A DNA stretch of 64,000 nt. Source: Actinotalea subterranea. GTDB lineage: Bacteria > Actinomycetota > Actinomycetes > Actinomycetales > Cellulomonadaceae. The stretch is taken from the NCBI RefSeq assembly GCF_008364845.1, contig NZ_VTTP01000002.1, positions 248,001 to 312,000 of the forward strand, given 5' to 3'. Below are positions 7,932 to 16,993 of the stretch, piece by piece. The first letter of the stretch is position 1, and every line of letters starts with the position of its first letter. The position numbers were made by a program, and so were the translations under genes. The notes beneath the pieces were generated by a model. It was not told where the DNA came from. It searched no databases and saw nothing but the letters and a program-made list of their open reading frames with translations.

Positions 7932-8456
7932 TCAGCCCCGGCGGTAGCGGACCGACCGGTACTCCTCGCCACCGAGCTCCTCGAGGCGCTCGACGCCGTC
8001 CGGCGAGAAGCCGCTGCGGCGGTAGAAGTGCCGGGCGCGCTCGTTCGCGGCGAGCACCCACAGGGTGACCGCGGCGCCGGGCGGCACGTCGCTCAGGAGG
8101 GTCCGCATGAGCTCGCGCGCGATGCCGTGCCCCCATGACCGCGGCTCGAGGTAGATCGTGTGGATCTGGAGCGTCGTGCGCTCGGCGTCCTCGTCGAGGC
8201 TCGGCCCCACCGAGGCGAACCCGACGACGCTGCCCTCCGACTCGGCGACCCACACCTGGGTCCCGGTCGCAGCCGCCCGCTCGAGGAGCTCGTGCCATCG
8301 TGCGGCACGGGTCTGGACGTCGAGGCCCGCAAGGTAGTCCTCGGCCACCACGCCCGTGTAGGCCTGGCGCCAGGACGCCACGTGCACGCCGGCGATCTGA
8401 TCGGCGTCGTCGGCCGTCGCCGGCCGGATCACCACGTCGTCAAGGTCGTCAACCAT
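7932..8456 (-). CDS. GNAT family N-acetyltransferase
   Basis: A 174-residue single-domain Gcn5-related acetyltransferase, transferring an acetyl group from acetyl-CoA to an amine. VIRPATADDADQIAGVHVASWRQAYTG is the usual N-terminal strand and helix of one GNAT subgroup. VWVAESEGSVVGFASV is the central strand pair. IHTIYLEPRSWGHGIARELM is the acetyl-CoA pyrophosphate loop (R/Q-x-x-G-x-G/A equivalent RSWGHGIA). LWVLAANERARHFYRRSGF is the C-terminal motif. The substrate is unknown. ATG start with a GGGTGG-type ribosome binding site; convergent with thiL, 21 bases apart. Confidence 0.88.
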   Translation of the reverse strand: MVDDLDDVVIRPATADDADQIAGVHVASWRQAYTGVVAEDYLAGLDVQTRAARWHELLERAAATGTQVWVAESEGSVVGFASVGPSLDEDAERTTLQIHTIYLEPRSWGHGIARELMRTLLSDVPPGAAVTLWVLAANERARHFYRRSGFSPDGVERLEELGGEEYRSVRYRRG

Positions 8457-8527
8457 GCGGCCACCCTGCCATCCCGATGGGCGTGAGGCCAGGGCGTTGC
8501 CCGGCTCGTGGTCCGCCGTCCGGACGC

Positions 8528-8563
8528 GACGAAGCCCGCGGAGACATCTCCGCGGGCTTCGTC
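8528..8563 (-). terminator. Strong terminator of rpmB
   Basis: A perfect 17-bp inverted repeat (arms 8528-8544 and 8547-8563, built on GAAGCCCGCGGA), 32 bases past the rpmB stop on its coding strand. Confidence 0.85.
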
Positions 8564-8595
8564 GACGAGAGGTGCCACCGCGAGGTGGCGACGCC

Positions 8596-8787
8596 TCAGG
8601 CGGCGCGCTGGACCTTGCCGGCCTTGAGGCACGAGGTGCACACGTGCAGGCGCTTCGGCGAACCGGCGACGACCGCGCGCACACGCTGGATGTTCGGGTT
8701 CCAACGACGCTTGGTGCGGCGGTGGGAGTGCGAGATGCTGTGCCCGAAGCCCGGGCCCTTGCCGCAGACGTCGCAGTTGGCAGCCAC
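8596..8787 (-). CDS. rpmB: 50S ribosomal protein L28, zinc-binding form
   Basis: A 63-residue ribosomal protein of the large subunit. It begins [21 protein letters not shown] and continues with [12 protein letters not shown], the L28 signature. Two CxxC pairs, CDVC (5-8) and CTSC (50-53), form the zinc ribbon of the so-called C+ version; many actinobacteria also keep a cysteine-free copy that is made under zinc starvation, and none is seen here. GTG start with AGGAGAGA just upstream. A promoter about 150 bases upstream and a strong terminator make it a single-gene unit. Confidence 0.95.
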   Translation of the reverse strand: MAANCDVCGKGPGFGHSISHSHRRTKRRWNPNIQRVRAVVAGSPKRLHVCTSCLKAGKVQRAA

Positions 8788-8936
8788 GTTCTCTCTCCTG
8801 ATCGTCGTGCACGCCGCGCGCTCGGGGAGAGGGCGACGAGGTGATGAGTGTCTCGGATGCGAGGTGCTCGTCGCTGCCAGAACGGGCCGGCGGGGACGAA
8901 CGCTCGGGTGCCCGGGCGTGACCAGGCAACCTCGAT

Positions 8937-8965
8937 AGGGTAGCCGATCGACGGGCTGGCCCCAA
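8937..8965 (-). promoter_or_regulatory. Predicted rpmB promoter
   Basis: On the minus strand TTGGGG (8965-8960), a 17-base spacer and TACCCT (8942-8937). This would give a 5' leader of about 140 bases before rpmB. Confidence 0.45.
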
Positions 8966-9069
8966 ACGGGAGCGCCCGTGGACCGTCGCGAGGGCCCGAC
9001 GCCCCCGCGACGGGCCCGGTGGCCCGGTGGGCCCGGTCGCACGGCCGGTCGAGGCGAGGGAGGTGGCTG

Positions 9070-10968
9070 GTGCACGGTCCTGTGCCCGGTGCGGTGACCG
9101 TCGACGCCGCCGTCCTGCGCACCTGGGTCCGTCTGGCCGCGGGACGCCTCGACGAGCACCGTGCGGCGCTCGACCGCCTCAACGTGTTCCCCGTCGCGGA
9201 CGCAGACACGGGGACCAACCTCTACCTCACGCTCGCCGAGGCGTCCGCGGCGGTGGGGACGCCCGCAGACGGCGCCACGGTCGCGCGCACGGCCCGCGAC
9301 CTGGCGCGGGGAGCCCTCGTCGGTGCCCGCGGCAACTCCGGGGTCATCGTGAGCCAGTACGTCGGCGCGCTCCTGCGGGCCGTCGCGCGGGGTCTGCCGG
9401 CCGCCATCGGCCCGGGCTCCGGGGACCCCATCAGCGTCGACATCACGCCCGGGGCGCTCGCGAACGGCCTGAGGGAGGCCACCGCAGCCGCCTACGGCGC
9501 CGTCACGCAGCCCGTCGAGGGCACCGTGCTCACGGTGGCCGCCGCGGTGGACGGCGCCGTCGGACGAGCAGTGGAGCCGTACGAGGCCGGGGAGCCCCAC
9601 GAGGCTGGGGCGCGCCCGGTGGCGTCGGTGGCCGAGGTCCTGCGCGCGGGCCTCGACGCGGGTTACGTCGCGCTCGAGCGCACGCCCGACCAGCTCCCCG
9701 CGCTGCACGCGGCGGGCGTCCTCGACGCGGGCGGTCTGGGGCTCCTCATCGTCCTCGAGGCGCTGGCCGAGGCGCTCGACAGGGAGCCCGAGCGCGGCGA
9801 GCGGCGCGGGCCCGACCGGACGCGAGGGCTCGAGAGCCGTGCGGGTGGCCGCACGGTGCGTGCGCTGCGCACCCGACCCGGTGCGCCGTGCCCCGAGGCG
9901 CACGCCGCTCCGGGCACGGGGCCCGGCGAGGCGCACGCCGCATCGTGCGAGCACCCTGGGCCGGGCACCGGGACGCCGGCCGCCCGCGGCGTCGGGCCCG
10001 GGGAGTTCGAGGTCATGTACGTCGTCGAGGGGCCGACGGGACCGGCATCCCCTGGGACCGCCGCCACCGAGCACGGCACGTCGCCCGAGGCCCCGTCGAA
10101 GGACTCCTCCGCGGACGGCGTCGCGAGCGCCCTGCGGCGCGGGCTCGCGCTGGTCGGCGAGTCCGTGGCGGTGGTCGGCGGCGACGACCTGTGGCAGGCG
10201 CACGTCCACACCGACCGACCTCTCGACGCGCTGCGTGTACCCGGCGTCGTCGGGGCGCGGGCCTCGCAGATCCGGGTCCGCCACCTCGCCGAGCAGGCGG
10301 GGGTCCACGTGGGCACCCCGCCCGGGCTGGGGCTCGTGGTGGTCACCACGGCGCCGGGCCTCGTGGCCGACCTGGCGCGCGCCGGAGCCGTCGTGGTCCT
10401 CGCGCCCGAGGGCGGCGCCGGCGTCGGTGCGGAGGTGGGCCGTGCCGTCGACGACACGGGTGCCGCGCGCGTCCTGGTGCTCGCCGCCGTCGACGTCCCG
10501 ACGTCGCGCACCGGCCTGGGCCCGGGTGCGCGCCTCGGGGGCCGCGCGCTGACGGTCGAGGTCCTCGACGGGCTGTCCGAGATCCAGGTCGTGGCGGGCA
10601 CCGCGACCTTCGCGGAGCTCGGCGCGCGACCGACGGGCCCGCACGACGGTGCGCTCGAGGTCGTGCGTGAGGCCGTGCGTCGCGTCCGGACGACGGCCGT
10701 GGACGCGGGGCCGGACGCCGCCACGCTCGCGGACCGGGTGGCCGAGGTCGTCCTCGCCCACCTCGGAACGGGTGCACCGCTCGTGACGGTGCTCACGTCC
10801 GAGGCGACGCCGCCGTCGGTCGTCGCCGGGCTCGCCGCCGTCGGCCGCGCGCATCCTGGCGCCGACCTCGTCGTGCTGCCCGCCGGGACCCCGGGCTCGG
10901 GCGTGGTCGTCGGCGTCGAGGAGCTCCGTGCGGGCGTCGCGGCCGGCACCGTCGGACGGGTCGGCTAG
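9070..10968 (+). CDS. DAK2-domain kinase, FakA-like (fatty acid kinase catalytic subunit)
   Basis: Related to FakA/YloV, the kinase that phosphorylates fatty acids carried by a DegV-type FakB protein. The N-terminal DAK2 (DhaL-like) domain shows [17 protein letters not shown] with the metal-binding aspartates at 44-50, and [12 protein letters not shown] at 86-97. The middle and C-terminal FakA domains follow ([36 protein letters not shown]). Between them is a low-complexity Ala/Gly/Arg/Pro insert of roughly 90 residues, probably a flexible linker. GTG 9070 is chosen because GGGAGG at 9058-9063 lies 6 bases upstream. Adjacency to recG is typical of this family, and a DegV/FakB homologue lies at 58.1 kb. 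Confidence 0.82.
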   Translation: MHGPVPGAVTVDAAVLRTWVRLAAGRLDEHRAALDRLNVFPVADADTGTNLYLTLAEASAAVGTPADGATVARTARDLARGALVGARGNSGVIVSQYVGALLRAVARGLPAAIGPGSGDPISVDITPGALANGLREATAAAYGAVTQPVEGTVLTVAAAVDGAVGRAVEPYEAGEPHEAGARPVASVAEVLRAGLDAGYVALERTPDQLPALHAAGVLDAGGLGLLIVLEALAEALDREPERGERRGPDRTRGLESRAGGRTVRALRTRPGAPCPEAHAAPGTGPGEAHAASCEHPGPGTGTPAARGVGPGEFEVMYVVEGPTGPASPGTAATEHGTSPEAPSKDSSADGVASALRRGLALVGESVAVVGGDDLWQAHVHTDRPLDALRVPGVVGARASQIRVRHLAEQAGVHVGTPPGLGLVVVTTAPGLVADLARAGAVVVLAPEGGAGVGAEVGRAVDDTGAARVLVLAAVDVPTSRTGLGPGARLGGRALTVEVLDGLSEIQVVAGTATFAELGARPTGPHDGALEVVREAVRRVRTTAVDAGPDAATLADRVAEVVLAHLGTGAPLVTVLTSEATPPSVVAGLAAVGRAHPGADLVVLPAGTPGSGVVVGVEELRAGVAAGTVGRVG

Positions 10969-11022
10969 CGTGCGGCTGCGGTGCCCGGCACGGGCCGGCG
11001 GGCGCACGGTGAGGAGAAGGTC

Positions 11023-13437
11023 GTGACGGGGCTGGGTGAGGTCGACGCGGACGCGGTCCTCGCGGGGCGCGACCGCCTGCGGGACCCGCTGACGCGTCTG
11101 CTGGGCCCCCGCACGGCCGCGCCGCTCGCCAAGCTCGGCCTGGAGACTGCGGGTGACCTCCTGCGGCACTACCCGCGCCGGTACTCCGAGCCCGGCCGCA
11201 TGACGGACCTCACCGGTCTCGTCGTCGGCGAGCACGTCACGGTCATGGCCAGGGTCGTGCAGGCGACGGTGCGCCAGATGCGCTCACGCGGCGGCGCGAT
11301 GATGCAGGTCAAGGTGACGGACGGGAGCAGGACCCTCTCGCTGACCTTCTTCGCGAAGGGCAGCGGACGGCTCCGCACCCACGAGTCGAGGCTCGTGCCC
11401 GGCCGGGTCGGGCTGTTCACCGGCACGGTCGGCTCCTACCGCGGCGAGCTCCAGCTCACGCACCCCGACTACCAGGTGGTGGGTGTCGACGCGGACGACG
11501 AGGCGGCCGCCCTGGTCGAGGCGAGCAGGCCCTACCCGATCTACCCCGCCTCGGCAGCGGTCCCGACGTGGCGGATCAGCCGGGCCGTGCGCACTGTGCT
11601 CGACCCGCTCCGGCCCGCCGACGTCCCTGACCCCGTGCCCGACGAGGTCCGGCAACGCCGGGACCTGGTCGGGATCCACCAGGCGCTGCACGACGTCCAC
11701 GAGCCCTACACCGACGCCGACTGGCGGCGTGGCCGCCGGCGGCTGCGGTACGAGGAGGCGTTCGTGCTCCAGGCGGCGCTCGCCCGTCGTCGCGCGCTCG
11801 TCGCGGCACGCGGAGCCGTCGCGCGTACCGGTGCCCCCTCGGGCGAGGAGGGCCTCCTCTCGGCGTTCGACGAGCGGCTGCCGTTCACCCTGACCGCGGG
11901 ACAGCGGGAGGTCGGCGAGCACATCACCGCGGACCTCGCGGCGCCGAGCCCGATGCAGCGTCTGCTCCAGGGGGAGGTCGGCTCCGGCAAGACCGTCGTC
12001 GCGCTGCGCGCGATGCTCCAGGTGGTGGACTCCGGAGGGCAGGCCGCGCTCCTCGCGCCGACGGAGGTCCTGGCGGCGCAGCACCTGCGCACGCTGCGCG
12101 CGCTGCTCGGACCCCTCGCGGAGGAGGGGATGCTCGGCGGGGCCGACCGGGCGACGCGTGTCGCGCTCCTCACCGGCTCGCAGCCGACCGCCGCGCGTCG
12201 CGCCGCACTGCTCGACGCCGCCTCGGGACGCGCCGGGATCGTGGTCGGCACGCACGCGCTCCTCGGTTCGGCCGTGCAGTTCGCGGACCTGGGCCTCGTG
12301 GTCGTCGACGAGCAGCACCGCTTCGGCGTCGAGCAGCGCGACGAGCTCCGCAGCCGAGCGGGCACGACGCCCCACCTCCTCGTGATGACCGCGACGCCCA
12401 TCCCGCGCACGGTCGCGATGACGGTGTTCGGCGACCTGGAGGTCTCGACGCTCACCGAGATCCCTGCCGGAAGGGCAGGCGTCACGACCCACGTGGTCCC
12501 CGCCGCCCGGCCGTCCTGGGTCCGGCGGACGTGGCAGCGCGTGCGGGAGGAGATCGACGCGGGGCACCGCGTGTACGTCGTGTGCCCGCGCATCAGCCCG
12601 GACGACCCGGGCTCGGCCGAGGGGAGCGACGACGCCGACCTCGTGGCGGAGCGGCCGGCCCGCGGCGCAGGTGCCTCGACGGCGCAGGGCGACGACGACG
12701 GGACGCTCGACCCGTTCGGCCTCGCGGGCGCGGGCGGCTCGCCGGTCCCGGGCCCGTCCGGCGACCCGGTGGGCGGTGACGCCGACGCGCCGCGTCCCGA
12801 CGGCGGTGACCGCGACCGTCGGCCGCTGCGCGCGGTCCTCGAGGTCGCCGAGGAGCTCGCCGCGGAGCCCGCGCTCGCGGGCGTCGCGATCGGCGTCCTG
12901 CACGGGCGCCTGTCCGCGGCCGAGAAGGACGAGACGATGAGCCGGTTCACCTCGGGCGACCTCCAGCTGCTCGTGTCCACGACCGTGATCGAGGTCGGTG
13001 TCGACGTCCCGGAGGCGACGGTCATGGTCGTGCTCGACGCCGACCGGTTCGGCCTCTCGCAGCTGCACCAGCTGCGCGGTCGGGTGGGTCGAGGCGCGGC
13101 GCCGGGCCTGTGCCTCCTGTTCAGCGACGCCCCCGAGGGCACGGACGCCGCGACACGCGTGCAGACGCTCGCGGAGACGACGGACGGCTTCCGGCTCGCG
13201 ACCGTCGACCTCGAGCTGCGCCGCGAGGGGGACGTGCTCGGTGCCTCGCAGTCCGGGGGCGCGAGCTCGCTGCGGCTGCTCCGGGTCGTCCGTGACGCCG
13301 AGCTGATCGCCGAGGCGCGCCAGGACGCCGTCGCCCTCGTCGAGAAGGACCCCGAGCTCACGCCGTGGCCCGCGCTGCGCTCCGCGATCGAGGACTGGCT
13401 CGACCCGCAGCGCGAGGAGTTCCTCGACCGCGCCTGA
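11023..13437 (+). CDS. recG: ATP-dependent DNA helicase RecG
   Basis: Branch-migration helicase that regresses stalled replication forks and processes recombination intermediates. Order of domains: N-terminal wedge/OB fold ([18 protein letters not shown], then the [13 protein letters not shown] strand region), helicase domain 1 with Walker [10 protein letters not shown] and the DEQH box in [23 protein letters not shown] (motif III), and helicase domain 2 with [14 protein letters not shown] and QLRGRVGRG. An insertion of about 75 residues rich in Asp, Gly and Pro (bases 12598-12825) splits helicase domain 2. Start GTG 11023 follows GAGGAGAAGG at 11011-11020. The 126 bases after the gene are extremely GC-rich with nested inverted repeats, probably a terminator. 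Confidence 0.94.
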   Translation: MTGLGEVDADAVLAGRDRLRDPLTRLLGPRTAAPLAKLGLETAGDLLRHYPRRYSEPGRMTDLTGLVVGEHVTVMARVVQATVRQMRSRGGAMMQVKVTDGSRTLSLTFFAKGSGRLRTHESRLVPGRVGLFTGTVGSYRGELQLTHPDYQVVGVDADDEAAALVEASRPYPIYPASAAVPTWRISRAVRTVLDPLRPADVPDPVPDEVRQRRDLVGIHQALHDVHEPYTDADWRRGRRRLRYEEAFVLQAALARRRALVAARGAVARTGAPSGEEGLLSAFDERLPFTLTAGQREVGEHITADLAAPSPMQRLLQGEVGSGKTVVALRAMLQVVDSGGQAALLAPTEVLAAQHLRTLRALLGPLAEEGMLGGADRATRVALLTGSQPTAARRAALLDAASGRAGIVVGTHALLGSAVQFADLGLVVVDEQHRFGVEQRDELRSRAGTTPHLLVMTATPIPRTVAMTVFGDLEVSTLTEIPAGRAGVTTHVVPAARPSWVRRTWQRVREEIDAGHRVYVVCPRISPDDPGSAEGSDDADLVAERPARGAGASTAQGDDDGTLDPFGLAGAGGSPVPGPSGDPVGGDADAPRPDGGDRDRRPLRAVLEVAEELAAEPALAGVAIGVLHGRLSAAEKDETMSRFTSGDLQLLVSTTVIEVGVDVPEATVMVVLDADRFGLSQLHQLRGRVGRGAAPGLCLLFSDAPEGTDAATRVQTLAETTDGFRLATVDLELRREGDVLGASQSGGASSLRLLRVVRDAELIAEARQDAVALVEKDPELTPWPALRSAIEDWLDPQREEFLDRA

Positions 13438-13563
13438 CGCGCCGCCCGGCCCCTGGGCGGGCCCGCCCGGGCCGGCCCGCCCCTTGGAGGCCCCGCCGGC
13501 CTGGCCGGCCCGCTGGAGCCCACGCCGGGCCGCCCGGCCCGCCCGGCGCTCTAGCCTGGTGGC

Positions 13564-14223
13564 ATGACGCGGATCGTGGCCGGGAGCGCGGGCGGGCGCA
13601 CGCTGCAGGTGCCGGGCAAGGGCACCCGGCCCACGAGCGACCGGGTCCGTGAGGCGCTCTTCTCCCGTCTGGACCACGCCGACCTTCTCGACGGCGCCCG
13701 CGTGCTCGACCTGTACGCGGGCTCAGGTGCGCTCGGGCTCGAGGCCGCGAGCCGGGGAGCGGTGGCTGTCGTGCTCGTCGAGTCCGCGCGCGCGGCCGCC
13801 GACGTCTGCCGTCGGAACGCGGCCGCCGTGGGCATCCCGGGGGTCCAGGTGGTCGCCGAGCGCGTGCTCCCGTTCCTGCGGCGGCCGGTCCGCGAACGGT
13901 ACGACGTGGTGCTCGTGGACCCGCCCTACGAGCTGGACGAGGCGGAGCTCGCCGGGGTGCTGGCGGCCCTGACCGCTCACCTGGCGCCCGAGGCGGTGGT
14001 CGTCGTCGAGCGGTCCACCCGCTCGCCCGAGCCGGCGTGGCCCGCCGGCGGCCCGGCCGCCGGCCTCGTGCGGACGGCCGAGAAGCGCTACGGCGAGACC
14101 GTGCTGTGGTTCGCGGAGGCGACGGGCGTGGCCCTGGACGACACCGCGGACGACGCGGCCGACGGTGCGGCCGACGTCGAGGGTGAGCCGGCGGGCGGGC
14201 CCCGTCCTAAGGTGGCGACGTGA
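13564..14223 (+). CDS. rsmD: 16S rRNA (guanine(966)-N2)-methyltransferase
   Basis: A 219-residue SAM-dependent methyltransferase that methylates G966 of 16S rRNA. Seen: MTRIVAGSAGGRTLQVPGKG at the start, RPTSDRVREALFSRL, the SAM-binding motif VLDLYAGSGALGLEAASRGA, and the catalytic VDPPYELDEA (NPPY-type) motif. The ATG lies 6 bases after TAGCCT (13552-13557), suggesting a leaderless transcript. The C-terminal 35 residues are an Asp/Ala-rich tail beyond the usual domain. The stop overlaps the start of coaD. Confidence 0.94.
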   Translation: MTRIVAGSAGGRTLQVPGKGTRPTSDRVREALFSRLDHADLLDGARVLDLYAGSGALGLEAASRGAVAVVLVESARAAADVCRRNAAAVGIPGVQVVAERVLPFLRRPVRERYDVVLVDPPYELDEAELAGVLAALTAHLAPEAVVVVERSTRSPEPAWPAGGPAAGLVRTAEKRYGETVLWFAEATGVALDDTADDAADGAADVEGEPAGGPRPKVAT

Positions 14224-14726
14224 GCATCGCCGTCTGCCCAGGCTCGTTCGACCCGGTGACCCTCGGCCACCTCGACGTGATCCGCCGTGGTGCGGAGCTC
14301 TTCGACGAGGTCGTCGTCGCCGTCGCGACCAACGCGACCAAGCAGACCCTCCTGCCCGTCGAGGAGCGCGTCGCTCTCGCACGCGCCGCCGTCGCAGGGA
14401 TCCCCGGCGTCCGGGTCGAGCCCGTCCCCGGCCTCCTCGTGGACTTCTGCCGCCAGATCGGGGCGAGCGTCCTGCTCAAGGGCCTGCGCGGTGGGGCTGA
14501 CTACGACGCGGAGCTGCCGATGGCGCTCATGAACCGCCACCTGACGGGCGTCGAGACGCTCTTCATCCCCGCCGACCGCTCGGTCGCCCACATCGCGTCG
14601 TCGCTCGTCAAGGACGTCGCGCGGCACGGGGGCCACGTCGACGACCTCGTGCCGCCCGGCGTGGCGGACGCCCTCCGCGCACGTCTCGAGCAGGCGGCGA
14701 CCCACGACCCCAGGAGGCCGGCATGA
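14220..14726 (+). CDS. coaD: Phosphopantetheine adenylyltransferase
   Basis: Transfers AMP from ATP to 4'-phosphopantetheine, giving dephospho-CoA, the fourth step of coenzyme A synthesis. The 168-residue protein is of normal length. CPGSFDPVTLGHLDVI holds the (H/T)xGH nucleotide-binding motif, LLKGLRGGADYDAELPMALMN the pantetheine pocket, and SSSLVKDVARHGG the C-terminal ATP motif. GTG start in a 4-base overlap with the rsmD stop; TAAGGT at 14208-14213 lies 6 bases before it, so an additional leaderless start inside rsmD is possible. Confidence 0.95.
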   Translation: MSIAVCPGSFDPVTLGHLDVIRRGAELFDEVVVAVATNATKQTLLPVEERVALARAAVAGIPGVRVEPVPGLLVDFCRQIGASVLLKGLRGGADYDAELPMALMNRHLTGVETLFIPADRSVAHIASSLVKDVARHGGHVDDLVPPGVADALRARLEQAATHDPRRPA

Positions 14727-15226
14727 CGGCACCGGACGGCACGCAGCACGACGACCGGCGGGACCCCGAGGGGCTCACCGGCATCCTCGAGGCGCTCGAG
14801 CACGCCGTGAGCCAGGCCCGCGCGATGCCGATGTCCTCGTCCGTCCTGGTCAACCGTGCCGAGCTGCTCGACCTGCTCGACCAGGCGTTCGCGGTGCTGC
14901 CGACGCAGCTCACCGAGGCGGACGAGGTGCTCGCCGGCGCCGACGAGGTCCTGGCCGACGCGCGGGCGAGGGCCGAGCAGGTCATCGCGGCCGCGCGCGC
15001 CCGGGCGGACGAGCTCGTGGCCACGGAGCAGGTGGTCGTGGCGGCACGCGTGCGCGCCGACGAGATCGTCGCGGAGGCCGAGCGGACGGCCGTCGCGCTG
15101 CGGCGCGACGCGGACGACTACTGCGACCGTCAGCTCGCCGACTTCGAGATCGATCTCGGCAAGGTGCTGGCCCAGGTGCAGGCGGGGCGGGCGAAGCTCG
15201 CGGACCGTCTCGACCTCGAGCCCTGA
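14723..15226 (+). CDS. Coiled-coil protein of the coaD operon
   Basis: A 167-residue hydrophilic protein whose central part (about 65-145) is a continuous Ala/Glu/Arg-rich heptad helix with repeats such as ADEVLAGADEVLADARARAEQVIAAARARADELV. This resembles the coiled coils of DivIVA-like or ATP-synthase-b-like proteins. There is no signal peptide or membrane segment. The start overlaps the coaD stop (ATGA), and AGGAGG lies just before it, so it is in the same operon. Proteins of this kind sit between coaD and the DUF177 gene in related actinobacteria; a role in cell division has been suggested by similarity only. I assign no function. Confidence 0.78.
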   Translation: MTAPDGTQHDDRRDPEGLTGILEALEHAVSQARAMPMSSSVLVNRAELLDLLDQAFAVLPTQLTEADEVLAGADEVLADARARAEQVIAAARARADELVATEQVVVAARVRADEIVAEAERTAVALRRDADDYCDRQLADFEIDLGKVLAQVQAGRAKLADRLDLEP

Positions 15227-15255
15227 GGGCTCGGACCACCCGGCGCGGGCCGGTA

Positions 15256-15280
15256 CCGGCCGGCGGGGACGTCCGGCCGG
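15256..15280 (+). terminator. Hairpin after the coiled-coil gene
   Basis: CCGGCCGG repeated at 15256-15263 and 15273-15280 (self-complementary arms, 9-base loop), 30 bases after the stop and before the next promoter. Confidence 0.45.
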
Positions 15281-15310
15281 GCGGCGCGCCGCGCTGTGCG
15301 GCCCGGGCGT

Positions 15311-15339
15311 TTGGGCGGCCCCCTGCGATGCCGTAGCAT
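15311..15339 (+). promoter_or_regulatory. Predicted promoter of the DUF177-rpmF-rnc-mutM cluster
   Basis: TTGGGC (15311-15316), a 17-base spacer and TAGCAT (15334-15339). Transcription would start near 15346. Confidence 0.55.
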
Positions 15340-15401
15340 TGCCGGTTGGTCCTGCCGCTCGTGGCGTGGACCGAGACCCCTCGACACCAGGACCAGACGC
15401 C

Positions 15402-15986
15402 GTGGAGCGCCCGATCACCCCCGATGCCCGTTCGCCGTTCGTGCTCGACACGCACGAGCTGGGTCGGCGACCGGGGACGATGCGGACGATCCAGCGGACG
15501 GTCCCTGCGCCGGAGGATCTCGGTACCGCCGTGATCGGCATCCCCACCGGTGACGACCTCGACCTCGACCTGAGGCTCGAGGCCGTGATGGAGGGGATCC
15601 TGGTCTCCGGAACGATCCGGGGCCGGGCCGTCGGGGAGTGCGTGCGCTGCCTGGGCGAGGTGGTCGAGGACATCGACGCCGGCGTCCAGGAGCTCTACGT
15701 CTACCCCGAGCGTGCCCGCGTCGCGATCGAGGACGGGGACGACGAGGAGGACGTGCGCGAGCTCGAGGGCGATCTGATCGACTTCGAGCCCGCGCTGCGC
15801 GACTCGGTGGTGCCTGCGCTACCGTTCCGCCCGGTCTGCTCGCCGGACTGCCCGGGTCTGTGCCCCCAGTGCGGGGCACGCCTGGCCGACCCGGAGAACG
15901 CGGACCACACGCACGAGATCCTGGACCCCCGGTGGGCTGAGCTCGACCGGGTGAAGAGCATGTTCGACGACACGAAAGAGAGCTAG
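15402..15986 (+). CDS. DUF177 (YceD) family protein
   Basis: A 194-residue DUF177/YceD protein, the family encoded just before rpmF in most bacteria and thought to act in rRNA or ribosome assembly; its biochemical role is not settled. [27 protein letters not shown] is the actinobacterial N-terminal signature. [12 protein letters not shown] is the conserved central motif. The C-terminal part has [16 protein letters not shown], a four-cysteine zinc-ribbon-like element. GTG 15402 is chosen because family proteins start close to this point; GTG 15366 is in frame and cannot be excluded. The gene ends 2 bases before rpmF. Confidence 0.88.
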   Translation: MERPITPDARSPFVLDTHELGRRPGTMRTIQRTVPAPEDLGTAVIGIPTGDDLDLDLRLEAVMEGILVSGTIRGRAVGECVRCLGEVVEDIDAGVQELYVYPERARVAIEDGDDEEDVRELEGDLIDFEPALRDSVVPALPFRPVCSPDCPGLCPQCGARLADPENADHTHEILDPRWAELDRVKSMFDDTKES

Positions 15987-15988
15987 CC

Positions 15989-16186
15989 GTGGCTGTTCCG
16001 AAGCGCAAGATGTCGCGCAGCAACACCCGTGCGCGTCGGTCGCAGTGGAAGACGACTGCCGCGACCCTCACCACGTGCCCGCGCTGCAAGGCCGACAAGC
16101 TGCCGCACGTCGCGTGCCCGGCCTGTGGCGCCTACAACGGCCGGCAGTACGCCGAGGCGCTGCGCACCGAGCACGAGTCCCGCTGA
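15989..16186 (+). CDS. rpmF: 50S ribosomal protein L32, zinc-binding form
   Basis: A 65-residue large-subunit protein. [20 protein letters not shown] is the L32 N-terminus. CPRC and CPAC ([18 protein letters not shown]) form the zinc ribbon, so this, like L28 in this window, is the zinc-containing version. GTG start directly behind the DUF177 gene. Confidence 0.96.
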   Translation: MAVPKRKMSRSNTRARRSQWKTTAATLTTCPRCKADKLPHVACPACGAYNGRQYAEALRTEHESR

Positions 16187-16222
16187 CCTCACGGTCGTGG
16201 TACGCGTGCAGGTGACCGGTCG

Positions 16223-16945
16223 ATGACCGTGGCGCCTGCAACCCAGCTCCACGAGAAGCTCGGCGTCCCTCTGGACGCCGAGCTTCTCGTGCTTGCCCTG
16301 ACGCACCGGTCGTTCGCTCACGAGGCCGGCGGCATCCCGACGAACGAGCGCCTCGAGTTCCTGGGCGACACCGTGCTGGGCCTGGTGGTCACGGAGACGC
16401 TCTACCGACGCCACAGCGACCTGTCGGAGGGTGAGCTCGCGAAGATGCGCGCCGCCACCGTCTCCCAGCGCTCGCTGGCGGCGATCGCGCGGGAGCTCGG
16501 CCTCGGCGAGTACGTCCTGCTCGGCAAGGGTGAGCTCGCGACAGGCGGGCGGGACAAGGACTCGATCCTCTCCGACACGCTCGAGGCGCTCTTCGGGGCC
16601 ATCTACCTCACGCACGGCCTCGAGGTCGCACGCGGTGTCGTCGAACGTCTCGTCGAGCCCACCCTGGTGATCGCCGCGGACCTCGGCGCAGGGCTCGACT
16701 GGAAGACGTCCGTCCAGGAGCTCGCCGCACGGCTCGAGCTCGGCGCGCCCGAGTACCAGTGCGAGGGCGAGGGGCCCGACCACGCGCGGGTCTTCACCGC
16801 GCGCATCGTCATCGGCGGCGAGGTCCGGGGGACCGGCACCGGCACCGCGAAGAAGATCGCGGAGCAGGAGGCCGCCGCGGCCGCGTACCGGGCGCTCCAG
16901 GTGCTCGCCGCGAGGACCGGCCCTGCCGGGCCCGCGGCGGACTGA
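16223..16945 (+). CDS. rnc: Ribonuclease III
   Basis: Cleaves double-stranded RNA in rRNA precursors and some mRNAs. The 240-residue protein has the RNase III signature NERLEFLGDTVLGLVV (41-56) with the catalytic Glu45 and Asp49, the second acidic site in DTLEALFGAIYLTHG, and a C-terminal double-stranded-RNA-binding domain (DWKTSVQELAARL ... GTGTAKKIAEQEAAAAAY). ATG start with AGGTGA 7 bases upstream. The beginning of the coding sequence (16250-16291) encodes a perfect long stem-loop, listed separately, that is probably a substrate of the enzyme itself. Between rpmF and mutM, the usual actinobacterial order. Confidence 0.95.
   Translation: MTVAPATQLHEKLGVPLDAELLVLALTHRSFAHEAGGIPTNERLEFLGDTVLGLVVTETLYRRHSDLSEGELAKMRAATVSQRSLAAIARELGLGEYVLLGKGELATGGRDKDSILSDTLEALFGAIYLTHGLEVARGVVERLVEPTLVIAADLGAGLDWKTSVQELAARLELGAPEYQCEGEGPDHARVFTARIVIGGEVRGTGTGTAKKIAEQEAAAAAYRALQVLAARTGPAGPAAD
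16250..16291 (+). promoter_or_regulatory. Perfect 19-bp stem-loop inside rnc, candidate RNase III autoregulation site
   Basis: Left arm 16250-16268 (CACGAGAAGCTCGGCGTCC), loop CTCT, right arm 16273-16291, fully complementary. It covers codons 10-23 of rnc. RNase III homologues are known to cut their own mRNA at such structures in E. coli and, as I recall, in Streptomyces. That this one is cut is an inference. Confidence 0.7.
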
Positions 16946-16993
16946 CCGGCCCGCACGCCGCACCCCTGACCGCCCGACGAGCCGGGAGGGCAC

